From: Labyrinthula sp. Ha
Lineage: Eukaryota > Sar > Bigyra > Labyrinthulida > Labyrinthulaceae
DNA length: 64,000 nt
Reading direction: 5' to 3'
Assembly: GCA_015227615.1 (NCBI GenBank)
Contig: JAALGZ010000028.1
Span: forward strand, 124,001 to 188,000
The notes under the pieces were generated by a model. It was not told the origin of the DNA and searched no databases. It saw only the letters and a list, made by a program, of their open reading frames with translations. Shown here in pieces: positions 23,953-36,552 of the stretch (its first letter is position 1; every line of letters starts with the position of its first letter). The position numbers and the translations under genes were made by a program.

Positions 23953-25020
23953 TTACATAACATTTCTTCGACTTCGTGAAATATCAATTCTAAATTCATC
24001 TTTCTTCAAAGATCTTTCTCTTAACCGTAAATTTGTAGCTGAAGATACTGCAGTTTTAGTAGCATCAACTCTAAAACAACGTTCTGAGCCTGGAACAATA
24101 AATTTACTAAACAAGAAAATAGCTGGGAGAATTTCAACTGGAATTAAAGTAAGATAAACAGAATCCACTACCAGAACAATTTTTGTGGTATTAAACTGTG
24201 GAATTAAGTTTGGTAAGGTAACTAGAATAAGAAAAACAGTATGTATAATAATAACAAATCTAAGTCCTTTCAGTTTTAATAAAAATGTATATATTTTATT
24301 TAATTCTCTAAAGTTTCTTCTTGCAGTCAAATGTTTTTTTTTTAAATAACCAACTTCTTTGATTGCTATATTAAGTGTAAAAAGAAGAATAAAACATAAT
24401 AAAATTCCATTAATCGCACCTTGAAGAAAACATATGAAAATAAATATAGAAAAAGAAATTAGTTCATTATATATCAAATATGGCATAATAAAAAAGAAAG
24501 GAAGCGTATTGAAAATAACCATAAGAAACGCAACAGATAGAAGTTTGGAATGGTTTTCACTTGATTTTCCTTTACAAAAAAGTTCTCTTGATATTTTAAG
24601 AAAGACAAAAAGACCAGAATAATAAAATACTGCCATAAAAACAACACAAATAGAACTATTTTTAGATATTTGGCTTGTAAATTCACGATCATACAAAAAA
24701 TTGTTGTAACTTAAATAGGTGTGAAAAATGGTTCCAAGTAGAAGGAAAACAATGGTCATTAGATTGTATTTGAAGAATAAATTTTTCTTATCTAATTTCG
24801 TACTTTTTCTTTTAGTATTTTTTTCACACCAATGAATTTTGTGTGCTTTTAGAAAGGAAATTAAGATTGCCAAAAGCCCCAGGAAGATCAATAAATCCAA
24901 AACAAGACTTCCAATTCTCAAATAATAAGTAAAAGGTTCATAGAATTCATAGACTGTTTGATTACAAGTACCATTCACATCCAAGAGAAAAGGTGGTTCA
25001 CACTTACTTGAAGTACTCAT
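23953..25020 (-). CDS. Seven-transmembrane receptor-like protein, family member 3
   Basis: Intact 355-residue family member. It starts MSTSSKCEPPF, with C7 and C19, sequons at N16 and N20, and the full TVYEFYEPF signature. Seven hydrophobic segments align with the other copies (about 37-57, 83-105, 123-143, 161-184, 191-220, 253-272, 279-306), and PGSERCF follows TM7. The C-terminal tail is strongly basic (RRNVM end, several R/K pairs), unlike the more neutral tails of members 1 and 2. The TM3-TM4 loop is also diverged. About 75 bases before the ATG on the minus strand is TGCCTGA, a weak match to the TTGCCAGA motif at the same distance in other copies. Function is inferred only from topology. 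Confidence 0.88.
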   Translation of the reverse strand: MSTSSKCEPPFLLDVNGTCNQTVYEFYEPFTYYLRIGSLVLDLLIFLGLLAILISFLKAHKIHWCEKNTKRKSTKLDKKNLFFKYNLMTIVFLLLGTIFHTYLSYNNFLYDREFTSQISKNSSICVVFMAVFYYSGLFVFLKISRELFCKGKSSENHSKLLSVAFLMVIFNTLPFFFIMPYLIYNELISFSIFIFICFLQGAINGILLCFILLFTLNIAIKEVGYLKKKHLTARRNFRELNKIYTFLLKLKGLRFVIIIHTVFLILVTLPNLIPQFNTTKIVLVVDSVYLTLIPVEILPAIFLFSKFIVPGSERCFRVDATKTAVSSATNLRLRERSLKKDEFRIDISRSRRNVM

Positions 25021-25099
25021 AAGAAGTCCTTTATCTATATGAAAAGATTTAGATTGTTTAAAAAGAGATGAAGAGTTTCTTAAGAAGTGTCAGGCAGGA

Positions 25100-28000
25100 A
25101 ACTGTCGTGAAAATTATATACAGAGGAGCTAAAGAGTTCTCCACTGGTTTATATATTGTTCTCCTCATGTTCTCATCATAAGTATATTTCTGATATAATT
25201 TCTCGGCTCTTTGTATGTTTTCTTAACTTCTTGTATCAATAGTATGGTAAAATTATTATGTCATGACATAGAAAGAATACAGTTTGCACAATTGTTTGTG
25301 GTTATATCAATATTGAATTACCAACGATATTATGTTACCAATATATTAATGCAAACCTCTATGCCCATGATGTACCGATCCACTGAAGAAGGTTTATATG
25401 TATATACCACTAAGAAAAACTTTAATAGACTTGATAGTTTCTTTTACAATTTATCTATATAGCTAAGACTTTATTAATTGTCTTACTGTTGAAAAAAAGT
25501 TTAGTCGTGTTCATATCCAATTCCATAGTTCCCTAAACCTGCCACATTCAGGTACAGAGCTAAGAAACCTCAAATCGAACAAAACAGAAAAAAATAGTTA
25601 ATTAAGTGGCTGTTTGAAAAGAAAATCAAGAAATCCTATTTAACAAGAATTAACAAGAGCACAAGGTGGAAGAGATATTCTAGGGCGAGTCCAGTTACCA
25701 TTACAGAGATGGTTCAGGACATCAATAATAAGGAGAATAATGATAAAAATGAAAGTTCAAACTGGCTTTGCAATGAAAATTTGGACGGCTACTTATGAGT
25801 TGAGATATGAGTTCAAGCTGATACCGCACTATTTGTTTGCTTAAATTATGGTCCAGAAAGAGGAACCCATGACTTAGAGAAGAGTGGAAGGTAAAGAAAG
25901 AGATGCCAAATAAAACTGGAAGGTATCTTAGTTGGGCACTTACTAGTTTAAAATCTAAGAGTAAATAGTTTTTGGACTATAGATGCTCAACTTCATGATC
26001 TTTTCCAAGTGAACGAGAACGGGGTAGGTATAAGAGAAGAGCTGGTGAATTAGGATTCTTTTCATATATTTGAGACAAGTAGGGAGTTGAAAGATTGAGA
26101 TCCAAGGTAGAAAAAGTGACTAAGAACATTGACAAATTTTATGGTGTAGGTGTTTACAACTTCTATGGGATTGGCTCTTAGGGTAGGCTTTCTTTGCTAA
26201 GTTATTGAGAAGTTAAAAATTTCTTCTATATCCTCTGCACGAAACAATGTCCTGGAGCAACCTTTTCCTGATTTGCTCTTTTATCTTCAAGAAGAATAGG
26301 TCATTTCAGGTGATGCTATTGATTTCTTTGAATAAAATGCTAGACTGACACGAGCTTATTGTAGGAAATAAATTTAGTGCACTGCTGGATAATATCTATA
26401 TCGGTGTCGTTACATCCGTGCCTTTTACATTGCGGAATATTCAAGTATCATACCTTAGAGAGTTATGAATCTATGATTATTTTCCTTCCTTCAGTGGTAT
26501 TTTAGAGTTGTTAAAGATTTGGTTAAATTGTTATGCAAATTTCCCTACATCTGGCACACGGAGAAAGGGATTTGAGTCAGTTCATCATGCCTTAAGAATC
26601 CCCAGTGCAGTTTTAACAACAATTCTAACAATAGATATTCGCAACAAACATTATTATGGGATTGGCACTTCAATGGAATAAAAACTAAGGACATTTTTCG
26701 ATGATTTTACGCCAAGCATCTCTATATTACTTGTTTCCAAACCTATGCCGTTACCGAGACACCAAAATAGATGTCTATGTAAGGTTGTTTTTCTGGAATG
26801 CTTCTAGGACAGATGTCTCGTGCGGTGTTATTGACCATTGGTTGTAATTCTTGGACACCTATATAATGATTTCACTTTATCCAACAAAGATTATATACTT
26901 GTTTTCCTATAATTGATTTTTTGGCATAATATTCATAAGACTTCTTCAAGCTTCCTATTCAAAGTCTTATTTACATATAGATAACTTCAGTAAGATTACA
27001 AAGATTATGGGCGAATTCTAGTAGAATTTTAGAGTTGAAGTTTAGATTTTTCTAGATATTTTGCAATTTTCATACAGTTCTTCGTAAGCATCATTCCAAA
27101 GAAATATAAAAAAGTATTTATTAGTTGTATTGTTTTGTACATCTCCTCTGTTGATGGTAAGTATATTATTCATTTCATTTTCTGACTTTATTAAAAAATT
27201 GGTGCATTAGAAAATACACGTGACAACTTGAGGATAATCGAATGCACTGGTAATATCGTTAGTGATTTTTTGAGATAATAGGTCCATCCGATTCATATGT
27301 TTCAAACATTCTTCAGAAAAAAGAAAGAAATGCGATAAAATTAAGCTAGTATATCTTAAAGTCGTAGTTTTTATATCTTTAAATTTGAGCCAATATGATT
27401 CCATATAGAATACCTGTCTTGAAGTAACGTTGCCAGGAATTGACATTTACATATGTATACGGGGCGGTATTTATTTCAATGTCTAATAGCGCCAAATGTT
27501 ACAGGGGTGTTGTTAGATATATATTTAATGATATTTTTAGTGAACCAAAGTTTGATTATTTGTCAAAACTTTTGAAATTATTAAGAAAATTTACAGGTAT
27601 AAAACCACGGAGTAGAAATAAGCCACGCTCTATTGGTTATTATATATTATGTCTTGCCTTATTCTTTGCTAAAAGATTTTATAGGTTCCCAATTTATATA
27701 ATTTATTACTGGGATTCAAGATTATTACTATCCTTCTACGTAAAAAAGTAACCCTCTTTTCTTAACTGTGAAGAATACGTATTTAAATTATCTAGGTAAT
27801 ATATTTCCCCCTGTGATTCTTGGTTTCCATGAACGAACTATTGTAACTAGGCAAGATACTCAGTCGATTCTCAAACAAAGACCGATAAACTGGTATACTG
27901 TCTTCTTCATAACCAGCGTTTTCCAAACATATTTTCTGGATAATATATCCATGAACTTTGCAAGAACTGAAACCAAGAGAAATATCAAGCGAATGTTAAT

Positions 28001-31000
28001 AATTATAAAAATATATGGTTTTAGCTTAAAAATCATACCAAGATTTATTTTCAAATATTATATACCTGAAAACAACAAATTAATCACTTAATGAGATTTA
28101 GCACATTTCTTATTATGTGCATACATTATTTATATGTTACCTAGCTGAGATATAGAGAGACTGATGTCATAAAATATATAACCACATTACTAATAACAGT
28201 ATGAGCGAGGTTAGATGGCCAAAATTTGACCATAAATTTAGTGTTAAAACAATTACACAAAAATATTATTTATCTTTGCTTCCAAATGAGTCTATATAGA
28301 TACTTATGCAGAATATATAGTTTTCTAAATACAACCGGCAGAAGAAAGACACAAGATATCATTATCCTTGCATTGAATTAAGTATCAGACAAAAATATTA
28401 ACTTTCTAAGAACGAATATCTTCCAGAAAATCTCGTCTTTTGTTTTTTCTATCACATGTAGGGGTATATTTTCTTTATGAAACGTTTATATTTTGCCATA
28501 TAACACTTTCCAGAACTCTAGAAAACCTCGAGTAAAAATAATGCAAAGATAAATTTGGGAGTTTAATCATTTTAATCCTTTGCAAATTTTCGTTTCTGAA
28601 AGTAAGGTTTATAGACAGCTTTCTTTTATGTAAATGGTTCTTTCTTTTTAAATATACATGTAAGATGTATTGTCTATGCATATACCTCTCTCATTGGAGT
28701 ATGTACATTAATATTAGCTAGTAGCAACAATATACTTGCACTTGGACTTGAATATACTGATATCTCTATGATATTTATTTAATTTTCAGAACATTTCATT
28801 TTATCAAGTACTCCATTTATACAAAAAAAAATAATATGTTGACATTTTTTAAGACACCTTGTTTATTCTTTCGTTGACAATTATTAGCCTTTATGTAGAG
28901 ACATAACATTTTTAAATTCAAAATGTTTATGACCGGTTTAGTACAACTTTTCTATTATTTAAAAAATATTTAAGATTAATTTAAGGTTTCCTGTCTATTT
29001 TCTTATCCAATCTAAGAAATGAGTTCCTTGGCTTCTTAAATATGAATTGTAAAATATGATTTTTGACTATCTTTCCAGATCCTGTGAAAGGTAAGCAGTT
29101 CTTATTTGTTTCTGCCATAGCATCTCTTTAACTGGGTCTTTAATTTGGTTATTCTCAAATAAATTTGCACTTAAGTGGACTATGAATGAGTAATTATGAT
29201 TCTGGAAATTAGATATAGCTTGTGAGAGTCTCGACTCAAAGTTGGGTTTATTTTAATTTTATGGATTTAGATAAGCTGGTTAAAATTCTTAATTGACCGC
29301 ACAAATAAGCATATATGTCAAGAGAACGGAAAAGAAATGATAAAATTTGTCCATTATATGTTATACAGTAGAGCTCTGATATTTTTTTCTGGTTAGTACA
29401 TGTATTAAGAAAGCAACAATTTTAAAAGAACGCGGATATGTTCAGTAATTTATCCAGCGTCACCTCTTTGTATACTTATAGATTTTTAGACTCAGAAGGT
29501 TATTTTTTGTTCGATACCATTGCCTTATTCTATCACAAAAAATACTTCCCTATACTTTCTTATTAGCAGAGATTGAACTCATGTATAGGGAAATAACAAA
29601 TTTCAACAGGGAGAATAGGTTTAGATACGTTGCAGTATTTATGTATTCTGGAATATCCTCGTATTTTGCTGATTTATTTCTTTGTCAAGATGTAAAAAGC
29701 TATATTTTTCATACATATTGCTTAGTTCATTGAAATATTTTGCCAAGAAAAATGGTCAAGTCGTTAAGAGAAAACCCAGCATCCGTAATCCCCATTAACA
29801 CTCGAGTGTTCTTAAACTTAGAATAGAAGCAAGAAAATTTTGAGCTTCTGATTTAATTTAAACCTGGTCAGCTACTTGTTTTTAAAGCCTTTTTTCCATA
29901 TTTACCCATTTCCATCTATCAGGTTAAAAGAGATGAGCTTTGACCTTAATAAATTGTATAAATTAACTGATAATGGAAGTAAAAATCTATTTATATATAT
30001 ATATGTGTATGTTATGTGAACCTGTTTTATTACATAATGAAAGCCTCGGACTCAAATACAAAGTAAATTTTCAGAGAATCTGTTGCTTTAGACTTTGGTA
30101 ATTTCGTAATCATATTTTTTACATTGTTTTTGTTTTTTCCCGGTTAAACGTCTAATTTGTACTATTTTTTCAAAGGAAAACTTTATTCTAAGTGAAATCA
30201 CTTTTAGTGTCCATCTTCTAGCCTTCATATACTTTTGTATAGCTTATCTACTTATAGAAAACTAAATAGTTAGATTTTACTGTTTATAATTAGCACTGAT
30301 CCATGCTATAAGCATCGGTGCTTCTGTGAAGTGTTAACCCAGTCTCCTTGAAGGGTACTGTATAAAGTAGGAGATATTGTACTGAAAAAAGATCCATAGA
30401 GGTTATGAACGTGCTTATGTGGATTTTAGTCTTGAAGATAACATGGAGATATATTGTAGTCAAGTAAATAGCAACTACTGCAGAGGCTATAATTTCCATA
30501 TATAAATAATATTTTAGGCAATCACTTAAAAAATCTAACATTGGCTAATTGATGCTTAGATCAAATGAAGTTATCTGTGCAAAAAACATGTATTTTACTT
30601 TTTTAACTAGGAATGGTTTTCTAATTGGCATCTGTATATATGTTTGCTTCTTGGGCGTGCTGCTCTTTGATGAAAGTCATTCTATTTTCTGTCTTGAATC
30701 GTTAAATTAAGCTTTAAGAATACCCTTCTTTCATAGGAATAATCAGATATATTTATTGAAATTAGACTAGTAAATCCGCCATCAGGGTAATTTGAAACGA
30801 CAACCTTTTAAATCATTTTTCTTGTCCAGCTGCTCTTACTAACATGCGAAATTACTCTTTTGGCCAGTAACAATCAAGGCCTGGCTAACAGTTGGTCAGA
30901 AATTATTATAGGCATCAGCCCAGATAAAGCTACCATTAAGAAATACATTTATATAAAAAATTAATGCTCAATTAGAAGATATGGACTCATTTGGTCCAGT

Positions 31001-34000
31001 CCGCGATTACTCTGTTTTAACATGCAACATGAACTTCTTAAGGGTACTGGGAAATCTATTCAATGGAAATCCGTTATATATATTTTGTCAAGAGAGCCGA
31101 TTTCATATCTGTTGTAGACCAAACCCTTAATTACATTCAATTGTAGCGGTACATATCTGATGTATTAAATTTTCTAGCAGTTACATTACATCAAACATTT
31201 AGGATTATTTCTCCGAATTAGGGATATATATATACATAAGAACCTACGTTAAGTCCTTATTCGAAAAGTGGAACAAAATATACGGAGATCACATTCTTAT
31301 CACAAAATGAAAAAACCACCAGTTTCAATTGTTGAGTAGATATTGGGAAGTCAAAATTGGTGCTTTCCTGAGACAAATTTTGACATTCTGCAACCTCGAT
31401 CATAATAGTTCTGTATCCATGTCTTCTCTATGCACCTGGGTACAAATATTCAGGATAGATGTCAGGCATGTAGGTATTGATTTTGAAAAGAAGAATTAAT
31501 AATAACATGGTTATTGCTTTGATTCTGGTTATTGAAATTTAAGTTCGTCATTCCATTAATATCTTATGCTTCTACTTTCATTTTGTGAATCGATTCATCA
31601 GCAACATGGAATTAAAGGATTTAAGATGTTTTTCAATCAATCGATGGAAAAAAAGCTCAAAAAATTAGACACAGGTCATCAACAGACGAACTCACATCAC
31701 CATTGTTAGATTCTAAATACTGCCGCACCTTAGATTAATGCTGAAAAGGAGGTTCGGGTTTTTTGCCTGTCTTTTATAGTGCTTTTATTTATATCTCGTG
31801 TTCAACTTAGGAGCAAACACTTTTTGCTTTGTCGCTGTTGTTGCTTTAGTTTATCTAGGAGTATGGTGAATTTATTATAGGATCGGCGAAATGGTGAAAC
31901 GATTTGTTTTTGTGTCTTTGACTCATCTGTCAATTTCTTGTAGAGAATAATTCCTGTAGTGGAAACAGAAAAATTTACACGACACTTTGCCCTTATTTCA
32001 TCATACTGTGTACGTTTTGGGGATTTTAGTGAAGTGGTAAGGGACAGGAATATCTACTTGCATATACCAATGACCTGGTGCTTGGACTTAAATCCTTGGG
32101 AGTCGAGTTGTTATCTATGGTTAAGGTCGACTTGGCTGTCCACGTATCCAAACATCTTTTTTTGCTCCTCAACTTCTAGTTTTACTGGAGTCGAAGACAT
32201 TGTTGTTATGGGGAAATAAAAAAAAAATAATGGTCTTGATTAATATGACGTTCTTTTCCAAAAATATTTCTTCCCTCTGTTCCAACTATGTTCTTGATAT
32301 GCTTCAAGAAACTGCAATTTCGTTTCGTTTTCTAATTTTATCATTGCCGCTTAAGAATTATGTTTACTAACAGATAATTTCTCTATCCAAGTTAACGTAC
32401 TATAATATATGTTTTGAATTTTTACAGTTAATTCTAAGTTGAAGAGCTGAATCGGTTTAATACTTTGGGTATCTGGTCTGAAGTTGGCTCACTTATTATA
32501 GGATTTCTTGTAGATGAAGTTGGGTAACATGGGCAGCAATTATGTTCTTAAACACAAACGAGCTAATATTCGTGATAACAGCGTGTGTGCTTTGGAACCA
32601 ATGAATCCACCAGTGCTCTGTTCATTACTCTTGACATCGGAACTATTGATGTATCTTTAAGTCACTGGAAGAGCTTTTGGTGAAGTCGATCTGCTGTGCA
32701 GGTCCTGTCCTTCTCTTCGACAATAACAAAGAATAGTCAATAAACCGTGCCATCTCCCACAAGTCATATTGTGCTGATTCTAGATACCCCGACTACATTA
32801 TTTTGCGGAATTGTTCCGATAAGAATGTCTGACTCGTTCTTTGAAGCATGAAAACCTTTTACCAAAGTTGAGATTCGGGAAGCATTCCGGAGACTTCTTT
32901 CAACCCACTAATCTTTGCTACCCATTTCCCTTTACTTCCTGTGATGATTTTATCATTCCTATAAACATTTCTGTCATGGCGATACCTCTTGCACCGGCTT
33001 CAAAATTAAGTAATTGGAGCTAGAAATAGTGAAGAGTTTTTTTCTGAAGTTTTATGGATAGAGAAGGCAGAATGTAGACATACCGACTGGGCTATTGTAA
33101 CTGATGATGCAGCTTCTTCGGAGTTTTTTTTTTCAATTAACTCTCCAACAAATTAAAGAACTATTTTCCCCTAGAAGAAGTTACAGCTTTAAGAAGAAAA
33201 TATTTTGATAGAACCTAGTTTCAACTCAAGTAAAAGCAGCAATTCAAGCGTCTTAATGTTATTCTTATTTCATAACAACTTTTTAGAACCTGTTAATTTA
33301 ATATTTTCACACCATTGTTCAATTTAAGTTTAACAATTTCACAAGCTTCTTCTTTTCAGGTTGTTGCACAAGCAAGGTATTTAGTTGCGAAGACTCAGAA
33401 AAAGCAAGAAAGCATGCCTGACAGGTTGAAGCTTTGGACGTTTCTCTTCGCTTCGGCGGTTTTTGGTATATTTTCTCCATCATTTTCTTCTGTACTCAAA
33501 ATTCTATGTTTTGAAATATATGAACGGGTCAAAACTCGGGGGAGCTTTTAGGCTTTGTGATCTACTTTTCTCGTTGGAAGCTTCAAATTCTTTCAAATAT
33601 TTTTTCTATTTCCCTGATATTCATGAATGATATTTATTTCCTGAATCACGAATCCCAAACCTGTCTGAAAAAAAATGATTTTAATATTCTTTAACAACTT
33701 AATTTTTATTTTTATAAGTTGTATTTGTAAGAATAGAATGTGTTATATCTTCAAAACAATTCCTTAAAATATAATTCATTTTAAATTAATGGTAATTAAT
33801 TCTTGTTATTTTTTTTACTGTATATTATTAATATATATATAATAATATTATTTATACTTTGATCTTTTAAATAAACTCCTTTTCTATCAAATTATTTAAA
33901 TGTATTCCCAAAAAAAATCTATTCTTGATTAATAATTAACCAGTATAATTTATAGTCAGTAATATTTGGGAAAATTCAATTAATATAATATTACTATCAA

Positions 34001-34290
34001 TACTTTTTAATTGGAAATCTTTTATAAGATATAATCTCACCTATTGAGATAGATATATTTGAAGAATATTATACTGGTAAGTTACCAATATATTGATATT
34101 AGTTTTGTTTTTTTCTCCGAAAATACAGTGATAGTTTGTATATAATGAGAATATTTTACTATAATAATAATAGTGAAAAAACATGTCATTATCATAAAAG
34201 CAAACTGTGGAGAATAGTTATTTCAATCACTCTAAGCTCCAATGGTTCAGGAAAAATGTCGAGAATAAGTATCTGAATAGAAACTTGTTC
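25100..34290. other. Nine-kilobase stretch without a firm gene
   Basis: No gene can be supported across this stretch. At 29694-29762 there is a possible relic of the 7TM upstream block (AAAAAGCTAT, then TTTTGCCAAGA, then ATGGTCA) with no readable gene after it. At 33359-33551 a short open frame follows a pyrimidine-rich tract ending in CAG and could be a last exon, but no upstream exon was found. Small adjacent frames at 27207-28091 match nothing known. An (AT)n run lies at about 29993-30004. Confidence 0.4.
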
Positions 34291-34295
34291 CAGAG

Positions 34296-34385
34296 AAGCA
34301 GGAGAACAAATGTACTTCCGGGACAACCTTATTTTTTTCGTATACGTTCTTATTAATAAGCATTCTTGCCAGATATTTGTCAAGA
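34296..34385 (+). promoter_or_regulatory. Shared upstream block of 7TM genes (copy 3)
   Basis: GGGACAA is at 34320, TTTCGT at 34336 and TTCTTGCCAGA at 34363-34373, with spacing equal to that of the blocks before 6105 and 14839. A CAGGA box precedes it, as in the others. GGGACAA lies 129 bases before the ATG at 34449. Sequence between the motifs differs, which argues for selection on the motifs rather than recent copying. Confidence 0.6.
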
Positions 34386-34448
34386 ACTAAATAAAATACT
34401 TTCAACCGAAGTTTCTGCTTCAGTTTTATAAACAAAAATTAATTGAAA

Positions 34449-35459
34449 ATGAACTCTTCAAGTGATTGCGAATCTCCATTTCTCTTAGATGAAGATGGTT
34501 TTTGTACTCTAACAGTATACGAGTTCTATGAACCTTTTACCTATTATTTAAGAAAAGTAAGTATTATTTTGGACTTGTTAATGTTCTTTGGTCTTCTTGG
34601 AATCTTAATTTCTTTCCTTAAAACTCATAAAAAGCACTGGTGTTCAAATCAAAGAGTTTCTATTAGAATTTACTCAGATAGAGAAGGACACTTTTTCAAG
34701 TATAACCTTTTGACAATTTTACTTTTATTAATTGGATCTGCTTTTCATACACATTTAGCTTATAATAATTTTTTATATGATATTGAATTTAATAGTGGAT
34801 TAGCTAAGCGAAACTGTGTTTGTATTGTTTATATGGCATCCTTTTTTTATTCTGGAACTTTTACTTTTTTTCCAATACTAAAAGAACTTTTGGGTTTAAC
34901 AAAATCATCACCAAAAAATGAAAGAATACAAACTGTTTCCTTAATAATATTTTTTATTATAACTTTACCTTTTGTTTTATCTATGCCGTATTTAATCTAT
35001 GCAGAAATTTTAAGTTTTAGTAATTTTATTCTTATTTGTTTTCTTCAAGGTATGATTAATGGAATATTATTAAGTTTAGTTATGTATTCTACTGTAAATA
35101 TTGCAATAAAAGGTGCTCAAAAATTAACAGAACATTATGCAAAACAAGAAATAAATTCAAAGGAAATAAATAAATTATATACATTTAAACTGAAGCTAAT
35201 AGGTTTAAAAGCTGCAATAACTATTCACTCAGTTTTTCTTATTCTAATTACTTTGCCAAACTTGTTTTCTAAAAAAAATACTACAAAGCTTATTCTTTTG
35301 ATAGATTCTATTTATTTAACAATAATTCCAATTGAATTAATACCTTCTGTATTTTTTTACAGTAAGTTTATTTTACCAGGATCTGATCAATGTTTTTCTT
35401 TTGAAATTAATAGAGACGAATCTTGCCAACTAGATGTTAATTTTGAAGCAGCTCCTTAA
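34449..35459 (+). CDS. Seven-transmembrane receptor-like protein, family member 4
   Basis: Intact 336-residue family member. The open frame can be read two codons further upstream from a TTG, but the first ATG at 34449 aligns with the starts of the paralogues. It has C6 and C18 in the N-terminal signature (ESPFLLDEDGFC, TVYEFYEPF) and a sequon at N2. Seven hydrophobic segments follow, then PGSDQCF. Its tail is the shortest of the family, about 20 residues and acidic, ending in EAAP, so tail-mediated interactions would differ from the other copies. It is convergent with the member at 36553, about 1.1 kb away. Receptor function is inferred from topology. Confidence 0.9.
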   Translation: MNSSSDCESPFLLDEDGFCTLTVYEFYEPFTYYLRKVSIILDLLMFFGLLGILISFLKTHKKHWCSNQRVSIRIYSDREGHFFKYNLLTILLLLIGSAFHTHLAYNNFLYDIEFNSGLAKRNCVCIVYMASFFYSGTFTFFPILKELLGLTKSSPKNERIQTVSLIIFFIITLPFVLSMPYLIYAEILSFSNFILICFLQGMINGILLSLVMYSTVNIAIKGAQKLTEHYAKQEINSKEINKLYTFKLKLIGLKAAITIHSVFLILITLPNLFSKKNTTKLILLIDSIYLTIIPIELIPSVFFYSKFILPGSDQCFSFEINRDESCQLDVNFEAAP

Positions 35460-36552
35460 TTAACAAAAATATTAATTTTCTATGGTGTCAAAATCTTGAA
35501 TTGACCTTTTTTCGAATTAATTGTTCCTTTTGTGAACATGAGTCAACCTTACTCTGTTCTTAAAATAACCAATTTTCTTCAAATTACTCAATGAATCTAC
35601 AAGAAATTTTAGTTCTGCTCTTTTCTAGCAAGTTTAGGAACCTTCTGATTTTATTTTGGGTTAATCATATTTTTTCTGGAGACACTTATTTTAGCAAAGT
35701 TGTTAGAGTTAGTTTGGATTATCCAAATATATCTGTTTTTGTCATGTCTGTCCATATAATTGTTCAGCCTATTTTTGTATTATAAATCTGTTAGAAATAT
35801 GGCTGTTTATACGAATTGAATAAAGTTCTAGGATAGATTTACAAGTGTAAGTGATTTCTTTCATTATTTGTATATACTTTAGTTTTAGTTCTCTAATAAA
35901 CATTTTTGAACCAAATAGAGTTAGTTTGAAGAGATATAATGTAAGAAAGTTTCTTACAGCTCACGATACCAAGAAAATGGGATATATTTGGAAGAAGTTT
36001 GGTAATACTCTGTTTCTTTAAGAATATTTTATCAAAGAATATTCTTACTTCTACTCATATGAATAAGATTTATAACAGGAAACTTTGTAAGTTTTGCAAT
36101 TTTAACCTTTGCACAGATGTTTCTTTTTCTTGTCTTTAATTCATATTTTATTTCTTCATCCCCAACTAACTAAATTAATTTGCTTTCTAAGTAAAGAAAA
36201 CTGTTAACCCCGAAAGAAAGAAACTTTGGTAACCCTATTTCAAATCTGGATTGATGTTCAAGAAATTAGATAAAAACAAAGTGATCAATTAGAAAAAAAT
36301 AATAATAAAAAAACTGAAAACGGGTAAAAAGCTAGCATTGAAATAATATTTTGTAGTTTTAAGCAAGAAGCTAAATGAGCAAATATACTAGAAAACAGTT
36401 ATATTGGCTCACTTAAAAAAATGGTTGCTATATCTCTATTGTTCTTAAACAAAAACGTTTAGTATTGCAGTCTCTATAGAGAATAGGTAGAAAATGTTCA
36501 AGAATATATAAAGTATTAATAGGCTTACAATGACAAGAACAAAGAGTCTAAT
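35460..36552. other. Convergent spacer between two 7TM genes
   Basis: Spacer between convergent family members. I see no gene. The 64-codon frame at 35591 has no family features. The 3'UTRs of both neighbours should lie here. Confidence 0.5.

Noticed and set aside
25670-26200. Stretch with few stops and protein-like peptides
   Set aside because: More than one frame is equally open and no known motif appears; treated as chance.
27440-28091. Adjacent frames of 103 and 107 codons on the plus strand
   Set aside because: No family likeness, A/T-driven composition, and a minus-strand frame of similar quality overlaps.
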